A stretch of DNA of 64,000 bases. Source: Caulobacter sp. (GTDB lineage Bacteria; Pseudomonadota; Alphaproteobacteria; Caulobacterales; Caulobacteraceae). Shown here piece by piece: positions 58,863 to 64,000 of this stretch. The translations under genes and the position numbers were made by a program. The stretch spans positions 54,701-118,700 of the forward strand of contig JAUXMY010000005.1 of the NCBI GenBank assembly GCA_030683005.1, given 5' to 3'. Under the pieces are notes generated by a model. That model was not told where the DNA came from, did no database searches, and saw only the letters and a program-made list of their open reading frames with translations. How positions within the stretch are numbered: the first letter of the stretch is position 1; each line of letters starts with the position of its first letter.

Positions 58863-59239
58863 CCGAAGCCGGCTGGACCTCCCACGGCAAGGTGCGGGCC
58901 CGCGAGGTCGGCGGCGTGTTCGAGATCGTCGTCGATGGCCTGACCACCCAGGCCAAGTACTACAAGCCGCTGATCTACGAGTTCTTCCGCAAGGAATGGC
59001 GCGGGTCGCGGCCGGCCTGGGGCGACTTCGGCGTCGAGATCTTCATGGACTACGAGGGCGATCCGCCCTGGCTGGACCTCGACAATCTCGCCAAGGCCAT
59101 CCTCGACGCGATCAAGGGCTACGCCTTCCACGACGACGCCCAGGTGGCGCGGCTGCTGGTCGAACGGCGTCCGGGCGACCGGGAGCGGATTACCGTACGT
59201 GTGACGCCGCTCGCTTCGCCCGGCGTTCGAAGGCCGTGA
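58859..59239 (+). CDS. RusA-family Holliday junction resolvase-like endonuclease
   Basis: 126 residues from GTG 58859, which overlaps the TGA of the cyclophilin gene (GTGA); a GTG at 58850 adds three residues. Core motif WLDLDNLAKAILDAIKGYAF with HDDAQVARL (71-100) provides the acidic metal ligands of RusA. RusA genes are usually phage-borne, but no phage genes surround this one, so it is likely a domesticated, chromosomal member. Its 3' end overlaps the antisense DUF5367 gene by 50 bp. Confidence 0.88.
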   Translation: MTEAGWTSHGKVRAREVGGVFEIVVDGLTTQAKYYKPLIYEFFRKEWRGSRPAWGDFGVEIFMDYEGDPPWLDLDNLAKAILDAIKGYAFHDDAQVARLLVERRPGDRERITVRVTPLASPGVRRP

Positions 59240-59600
59240 CCGCGACCGTGGCGTAGCCGACGATCATGAAGGCGCCGTAGCGGCCGATGCTGACCGGATC
59301 CAGGTCCGGCAACAGGTCGGTCAGCTTGAGCGCGGTCAGGGCGCCCAGGAGCAGTCCCGGCGCGATGTAGAGCGCCAGGGCAAGCGGGCGTTGGCGGCGG
59401 GCCAGTCGGCGCAGACGCACCGCGCCATGGAAAATCAGGGTCACGCCCACTGCCGCCAGGAAGGCATTGGCGGCGTAGAACCAGAAGGCGCTCTCGAGCA
59501 ACTGGGGCCCGAAGGCCACGTAGTAGGCGGTGCTCACCGCCCACACCACCAGACCCGCCAGACCAAAAACCAGACCGTCCTGTTTTGACACGATACGCAC
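59190..59600 (-). CDS. DUF5367-like membrane protein
   Basis: 136 residues with four transmembrane helices (GLVFGLAGLVVWAVSTAYYV; FWFYAANAFLAAVGVTLIF; ALALYIAPGLLLGALTALKL; RYGAFMIVGYATVAVTAF). The N-terminal pattern with charged start and GxxxWxxsTxYY fits the DUF5367 family. Function unknown. Its last 50 bp overlap the end of the RusA gene on the other strand. Confidence 0.75.
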   Translation of the reverse strand: MRIVSKQDGLVFGLAGLVVWAVSTAYYVAFGPQLLESAFWFYAANAFLAAVGVTLIFHGAVRLRRLARRQRPLALALYIAPGLLLGALTALKLTDLLPDLDPVSIGRYGAFMIVGYATVAVTAFERRAKRAASHVR

Positions 59601-59708
59601 CCCACGCAGCCCGTTGCGATCCTCGCTCTGCGAACGGCGTGCCGTCAGGGGGTCTATTCGTCGCGGCCCCGGAAAGCTGTGGATTACGGCCCCGGCGCCT
59701 TCAGCAGG

Positions 59709-61736
59709 TCAGGTGGCCCAGGGGTAGATCGCACCCCAGATCGCCAGCACCACCGAGAAGGCGGCGAAGATCAGCGCCGTGGCGGTGAAGCGCAGCTTGC
59801 GGCCCAGGGTCCAGCTGTCGACCCGCCGTCCGCCTCGCCAGACCAGCGGCAGCAACACCAGGTTGGCCGCCGACAGGATGGTGGCCACCAGCGCGCAGGA
59901 CGAGGCCGTCAGCAGCCAGCCGCCGGGCCAGTCGAAGAAGATGGCGGCCACGTCGCCGGTCTTGCCCAGCCAGACGCCCGCCGTGACAGCGGCCAGCAGC
60001 CACAACACCGACTGGGTGTTCTGGATCAGGCTGACCCGGCGCTGCATCGGCGTCTCGCGATAGTCCCGCAGGCGCATGCGCAGGCCGACGCCGGCGAGGG
60101 TCGCCAGGGCGGCGATCAGGGTCAGCAGGCCCAGGTTTGTGAACCAGCCCATGCCGCCGAAGACGCCGACCCGCTGGTAGGCGTTCGCGCCGTGGCCGGG
60201 GATGTAGCGAACGGCGCGGCCATTCTTCATCTCGAAGGCCAGGGTGCGCCAGCCGTCCGCCTGGCGGAACCGGCCGTCGGTTCCGACCGGGAGCCAGCGG
60301 GACGTCCCGTTGCGGCCGGAGATCACCAGCACGCCGGCGTCGGTGACCCGCACCTCGACCCGGCCGTTGACCAGCCCGATCAGCCTCTCCAGGCCGTGGA
60401 AGGCGCGGCGATCAGCGACGTACTGGCCCTCGAAGGCCGAGGCGTTGGCCTTGAGCCACTGCGATCCTGGCGCCGGCAGGGTCGGCGCCGGGCCGTAGAA
60501 GCGTTGCACGATCCGGCCGGCCAACTCGGCGGTCAGGCGTTCGCCCGACTCGCCGTTGGCGGCGATGAAGACGCCCAGGCCCAGCTCCGGCGAGAGGATC
60601 ATCGAGGAGCGGAACGACAGCAGGGCGCCGTCGTGGCCCCATCCCGTCCGGCCGCCAGGCAGCGGGAAGGCCAGGAAGCCGCGGGCGGGACCAGCGACGC
60701 CGGGGTGGGGCCGCCACTGCGGCGTGCGGAAACCGGCGGCGGTTCCGGGACTGTAGATGACCGCGCTGTCCAGCGTGCCGCCGTTCAGGATCATGGTCAT
60801 GTAGCGGGCCATGTCGGCCGCCGTGCTCGAGGCGCCGCCGGCCGGCGCGCCGTGCGAGGTGTACTCGTAGGGCCGCTTGCGCCAGCCGGCGCCGGTCCAG
60901 AAGAAGCCGTCCGCGACATCGGCCGCGAGCGACGCCGGCATGGGCGCCGGCAGGTCCGGCCGGGCCGGGTAGGGATCGCGGAAGGTCGTGCGGGTCATGC
61001 CCAGCGGTCCGGTGATGTCCCGCTCGATGATCCGTTCGAACGGCTGCTGCGAGACATAGGCGAGGGCGGCGCCGGCGAGGTTCACCCCGTAGTTGGAATA
61101 GGCCGGCGTCGTGCCCGGCTCGAACACACGGCGGGGCCGTTCCTGGCGCAGATAGACCAGCTGCGGCCGGACGCGGGCGGGGTCTCGTTCGAACAGCTGG
61201 CCGAGGGCCCGGTCCTCGAACCCCGGCGTATGGCTCATCAGGTCTCTGACCCGCACCGGAGTGGTGAAGCCCTGGTCGCGGACGTGGACCTGCTCGGGCA
61301 GGTACAGGTTGATCGGGGAGTCCAGCCTCATGCGGCCGGCCTCGACCTCGCGCATCACGGCGATCCAGGTGAAGGTCTTGGAGATCGAGGCAAGGCGGAA
61401 CAGCGTGCGGTCCGGATCGACCGGCCGCGCGGTCGGCTCGAGACGGGCGAAGCCATAGCCCTTTTTCAGGACCGTCTGGCCGTTCTGGACCACCGAGACC
61501 GTGACCCCGGGGATGTTGTCCGCGGCCATGGCGTCGCGGATGACGCCGTCCACGAACGCTTCGAGCTCGGGTCCCGGCAGGGGCGTCACCCCGGGCATCG
61601 CGACCGTCGCCGGGCCGGGAGCCGCGATCGCCAGGGTTGGCGACGGCGCGGGAGCCTGGGCCGAGCTGCCGGTCGACAGGCCGAGCAGGCAGACGAGCGC
61701 TGAGGCGGCGACGGCTCTGGAAAGCAAGCGCACAGA
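59709..61736 (-). CDS. Class C beta-lactamase-like serine hydrolase with C-terminal membrane domain
   Basis: 675 residues from GTG 61736, chosen because TTGGGGAAACGTCT precedes it and it gives the signal peptide VRLLSRAVAASALVCLLGLS. Residues about 60-400 are the penicillin-binding/beta-lactamase C fold: LFRLASISKTFTWI (Ser-x-x-Lys), AYSNYGVNLAG (Tyr-x-Asn) and GWGHDGALL. About 400-530 form a beta-rich extension; 540-675 hold four or five transmembrane helices. It probably hydrolyses a peptide, ester or peptidoglycan-related substrate in the periplasm; antibiotic resistance is not implied. Confidence 0.9.
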   Translation of the reverse strand, partial: SVRLLSRAVAASALVCLLGLSTGSSAQAPAPSPTLAIAAPGPATVAMPGVTPLPGPELEAFVDGVIRDAMAADNIPGVTVSVVQNGQTVLKKGYGFARLEPTARPVDPDRTLFRLASISKTFTWIAVMREVEAGRMRLDSPINLYLPEQVHVRDQGFTTPVRVRDLMSHTPGFEDRALGQLFERDPARVRPQLVYLRQERPRRVFEPGTTPAYSNYGVNLAGAALAYVSQQPFERIIERDITGPLGMTRTTFRDPYPARPDLPAPMPASLAADVADGFFWTGAGWRKRPYEYTSHGAPAGGASSTAADMARYMTMILNGGTLDSAVIYSPGTAAGFRTPQWRPHPGVAGPARGFLAFPLPGGRTGWGHDGALLSFRSSMILSPELGLGVFIAANGESGERLTAELAGRIVQRFYGPAPTLPAPGSQWLKANASAFEGQYVADRRAFHGLERLIGLVNGRVEVRVTDAGVLVISGRNGTSRWLPVGTDGRFRQADGWRTLAFEMKNGRAVRYIPGHGANAYQRVGVFGGMGWFTNLGLLTLIAALATLAGVGLRMRLRDYRETPMQRRVSLIQNTQSVLWLLAAVTAGVWLGKTGDVAAIFFDWPGGWLLTASSCALVATILSAANLVLLPLVWRGGRRVDSWTLGRKLRFTATALIFAAFSVVLAIWGAIYPWAT

Positions 61737-61824
61737 CGTTTCCCCAAGGGCGGATATGAGACTCCTCTTAGGACGGATCGCCGCGTGGTTCAAAGCCCGC
61801 TCGCCTCCCGGCGAATATTTCCGC

Positions 61825-62637
61825 TCAGGGGGCGCGCACGCCGGCCGCGCCCCTCGGGAACGGCATCATCGACAGCATCAGGCGCAGCTCCGGGCCGATG
61901 AAGGCCTGGGGTTCTGACGGCGGTTCAAGGCCCAGGTCGGTCTCCCTGCGCGCCACGCAGGCCTGGATGGCCGGCGGCAGGGCCGGAAAGCTGCGGGTCT
62001 GGCTCACAGACTGCAGGAAGCAGTCGTCGAAAACGGGATAGACGTCGTCGGTGCTGCAGCCGAACGAGCTGCGGTCTCGCCGGGCGGCGGTGACCACCAT
62101 CCGCTGCGGGCCCTGCAGATAGGGCAGGAAGACGCCGGAGAAGCAGGCCGAGATGATCACGATGGCCGGCCGGCCGGCGCAGGCCTCGTCGACCAGCAGC
62201 CCCATGTCGCCGGGCGAGAGTACATGGGGCTTGCCCTGGACATCCAGCACCAGCCCGTTCGGGTTGCCGTGCGAGGTATAGTAGATCAGGCAGCCGCCCT
62301 TGACCCTGGCGGTCGATGTCCTGACGGCGTCGAGCATCGACCGGGCGGTCAGTCGCTGCGGCCTGGGGTCGCCGTAGCGGTCAGGACGGGTCGAGAACTG
62401 CGTCAGATTCTCCGACCTGAACCCCAACGCCATCAGGGTGGCGGCGACGTCGCGACGGGCGTTGTCGAAAGCCTCGGTCGAGCGTCCGTCGCCGGAACGC
62501 CAGTCCCCGGCGACCACGACGGCGGACCAGTCACTGAAAGGGCTTTCGGGGGGCGGGCGGTCCGGCGTCTGGGCGAAGGCGGCTGAGGCGGCGAGCGCCG
62601 CGACCAGTCCAAGCATGACGCCGAGACCCCGCCCCAT
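61825..62637 (-). CDS. Secreted C13 (legumain-like) cysteine peptidase family protein
   Basis: 270 residues. Signal peptide MGRGLGVMLGLVAALAASAAFA, then a caspase/legumain (clan CD) fold: VVVAGDWRSGD, ATLMALGFRSENLTQFSTRP, the catalytic His123 in GCLIYYTSHGNPNGLVL and Cys165 in AIVIISACFSGVFLPYL. This is the bacterial C13 branch. It is predicted to cleave a periplasmic or surface substrate, unknown. It lies 88 bp downstream of the start of the serine hydrolase gene's strand neighbour and 10 bp after the thioesterase gene. Confidence 0.87.
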   Translation of the reverse strand: MGRGLGVMLGLVAALAASAAFAQTPDRPPPESPFSDWSAVVVAGDWRSGDGRSTEAFDNARRDVAATLMALGFRSENLTQFSTRPDRYGDPRPQRLTARSMLDAVRTSTARVKGGCLIYYTSHGNPNGLVLDVQGKPHVLSPGDMGLLVDEACAGRPAIVIISACFSGVFLPYLQGPQRMVVTAARRDRSSFGCSTDDVYPVFDDCFLQSVSQTRSFPALPPAIQACVARRETDLGLEPPSEPQAFIGPELRLMLSMMPFPRGAAGVRAP

Positions 62638-62647
62638 CGCCGCCCCC

Positions 62648-63115
62648 CTATCCCTTGTACCGGGTGAAGGGCGTGGGCATGGCCGTGCCCGTGGCCCGCG
62701 CCAGGGTGCGTCCCTGGTCGTCGAGCAATTCGCCCTCGGTGAAGGCTATGGTCTTGCCCCAGCGCACGACCCGGCCAATGCCGCGGATCGCGCCGGGCAG
62801 GGCGGGCCGGAAGAAGCTGGTCTTCATCTCCACGGTGGGCGCGACGGCGGTCATGCCCGAGGCGACCATACAGGCGACGCTCATACATTCGTCCAGCATG
62901 GCGCAGAGATAGCCGCCCTGGATCTGCTTCATCGGGTTGGTCAGCTGTTCGGAGGCCTCGAACGCGACCTCGACCTCGCGGTCGGCCTGGCTGACGCGAA
63001 CCATCCGGAAGCCGAGCAGCTGCGAGCCGGGCGGCTGGCGTTTTGTCCCGGTGAACCGGGCCAGCAGCTCCTCGTCGGTGAAGGTCCTGGTCTCTTCTGT
63101 TGTCGCCTCGCTCAA
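62648..63115 (-). CDS. Hotdog-fold thioesterase (PaaI family)
   Basis: 155 residues if started at the TTG at 63115, which has AGTGAGG 5 nt upstream and lies 7 bp after the sspB stop. Hotdog signature: NPMKQIQGGYLCAMLDECMS, VAPTVEMKTSFFRPALPGAI and GKTIAFTEGELLDDQGRTLA. The Gly-Gly before Tyr and the Asp in MLDE fit the PaaI/YigI acyl-CoA thioesterases, which release acyl groups from CoA. The longer frame upstream overlaps sspB out of frame and is not supported. Confidence 0.87.
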   Translation of the reverse strand: MSEATTEETRTFTDEELLARFTGTKRQPPGSQLLGFRMVRVSQADREVEVAFEASEQLTNPMKQIQGGYLCAMLDECMSVACMVASGMTAVAPTVEMKTSFFRPALPGAIRGIGRVVRWGKTIAFTEGELLDDQGRTLARATGTAMPTPFTRYKG

Positions 63116-63122
63116 GACCGCC

Positions 63123-63608
63123 TCACTTCTTGCGGAACTGGTCCAGGGAGACGACCTTGGGGCCGTCATCGGGCGGCGGCGTCTCGTCGTCCCCGCCCTC
63201 GTCGGCGGGCGGGGGCAGAACCGGCTCGGCCTCGGGCGGCGGCTCGAACTGCAGGCCGAACTGGACGTAGGGGTCAAAGAAGCGGGTCACCGCCGCATAG
63301 GGCACCGACAGACGCTTGGGCGACCCGCCGAACTTCAGCGTCACCGTGAAGAAGGTCTCGCCCGGCGCCAGGTCCCAGTACTGGTGCTGCAGGACGATGG
63401 TCATCTCGTCCGGATACTTGGACAGCACCTCGATGGGGCCCGAGACGCCCGGCGCCTTTGTGCGGAAGGTGATGTAGAAGTGGTGCTCGCCGGGAATGCC
63501 GCCAGGCGCGGCCGCCACCCTGAGGGCGGCCTTGACCACGCCCCGCAGGGCGTCCTGGGCCATGGCTTCGTAGTTCATCTGGTCGTTGGGAGGCGTCGCG
63601 TCGGCCAT
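63123..63608 (-). CDS. sspB: SspB adaptor for ClpXP degradation of ssrA-tagged proteins
   Basis: 161 residues. The alphaproteobacterial SspB fold (MNYEAMAQDALRGVVKAALR; EHHFYITFRTKAPGV; YPDEMTIVLQHQYWDL) is followed by an acidic Pro-rich linker and the ClpX-binding end DDGPKVVSLDQFRKK. It delivers ssrA-tagged peptides to the ClpXP protease. Followed in the same direction by the thioesterase gene (7 bp). Confidence 0.95.
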   Translation of the reverse strand: MADATPPNDQMNYEAMAQDALRGVVKAALRVAAAPGGIPGEHHFYITFRTKAPGVSGPIEVLSKYPDEMTIVLQHQYWDLAPGETFFTVTLKFGGSPKRLSVPYAAVTRFFDPYVQFGLQFEPPPEAEPVLPPPADEGGDDETPPPDDGPKVVSLDQFRKK

Positions 63609-64000
63609 GGAGTCACTTGCTGCGGAAAAGGCCGTCGCACGGTAGCCTGTCGGCGGGGCCGCGCAAAGGCGCCCTGCGTCCTTCGCGACGCGTCCTGAGG
63701 ACGCTCCTCAGGATGACGGAGGTTGGCGGGCCGCCCTACTGACTTCGTCAGGGTGAGGAGCGCGAAGCGCGTCGCGAACCCCGCACGGCTTCGCCGCCTC
63801 ACGGGCTTGCGCCGGTGAAGGTTGGGGAGGACGGCGGAGCGCCACGGCCCTTGTCCGGGAACCGTGGGGGTAGTGCTTTGAAGTTTTCGACGCAGGCCTG
63901 ACGCGCTCCGCCGCGGAGAGGCTTCGAGGGCTGAGCGCAATGGGCATTATCCGCCCGCTCGCTTTCGCCTCGCCGGGGCTTCTACCTCCCGGCGCCCTGG
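63609..64000. other. Gene-free end of window with palindromic repeats
   Basis: No supported gene. It holds a dyad-rich repeat (about 63678-63780): CTTCGCGACGCG and GACGCTCCTCAGGATGAC pair with GTGAGGAGCGCGAAGCGCGTCGCGAA. GC-rich spacer follows to the end. Open frames on either strand here are Arg-rich shadows. Confidence 0.5.

Noticed and set aside
59679..61703. A 674-codon plus-strand frame.
   Set aside because: Antisense to the serine hydrolase with SxxK/YxN motifs; Gln/Gly/Arg-rich shadow.
59709..61736. Antibiotic-resistance beta-lactamase.
   Set aside because: The fold is shared with many esterases and peptidases, and the large C-terminal membrane domain is not found in resistance enzymes.
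63609..64000. tRNA or small RNA gene at the end of the window.
   Set aside because: Hairpins are present, but no cloverleaf, T-loop or CCA-like end could be built; the dyads match interspersed repeats.

Overview
The window is GC-rich, gene-dense chromosomal DNA of an alphaproteobacterium. I infer the order Caulobacterales (Phenylobacterium/Caulobacter/Brevundimonas-like) from the combination of an alphaproteobacterial-type SspB, an HWE-family histidine kinase, an ECF42 sigma factor with its YCII partner, a TonB-dependent receptor beside a TPR-sulfotransferase, and GPH-type sugar transporters. The genus is not proven. No rRNA, tRNA, CRISPR array, intact insertion sequence or prophage was recognised.

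Layout. 1-2465: end of an unknown gene, a secreted protein, and an ECF42 sigma factor operon with a recognisable self-type promoter. 2589-8706: phhB, a GPH transporter, a D-cysteine desulfhydrase/racemase pair, two tandem secreted TPR paralogues, a small secreted protein and a YpfJ-type metallopeptidase. 8729-13643: palindromic element, TonB receptor, divergent TPR-sulfotransferase, secreted protein. 13686-15798: TPP riboswitch and thiC, with an interspersed palindrome between aptamer and start codon. 15864-18796: a small islet that looks like accessory/defence DNA (zeta-type P-loop kinase, small unknown protein, XRE regulator, then an AT-richer DUF262/DUF1524 GmrSD-like nuclease). 18797-20886: repeats and one membrane protein. 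20887-32005: second GPH transporter, secreted protein, fused HyuAB hydantoinase/oxoprolinase carrying an in-frame palindromic repeat, TerB/J-domain protein, YbaL antiporter, monooxygenase plus acyl-CoA dehydrogenase.

32045-42487 is the most unusual part. Two 621-residue paralogous regulators (PAS-like segment, two LuxR-like HTH domains, alpha/beta-hydrolase fold with a degenerate nucleophile elbow) flank an old-yellow-enzyme gene. The second sits downstream of an SMP-30 lactonase gene and is coupled by an ATGA overlap to a 40-residue Cys-rich lipoprotein. Upstream in the same direction lie folA and thyA. I propose that these regulators are one-component sensors using a hydrolase fold to bind a small molecule, possibly controlling the reductase and lactonase.

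42627-64000 is mostly core genome: TetR, DUF924, an RcnB-like protein with collagen-like repeats, ilvC, YceI, deoxyribosyltransferase, TrmN6-like methyltransferase, a coupled ispB / HWE kinase / GT9 cluster, GNAT, YccF, AAA ATPase, fumC, cyclophilin/RusA, a membrane-anchored serine hydrolase, a C13 peptidase, thioesterase and sspB.

Two themes run through the window. First, several families of interspersed palindromes lie between genes and, in one case, inside a coding sequence. Second, adjacent genes are often coupled by 4-bp GTGA/ATGA stop-start overlaps.
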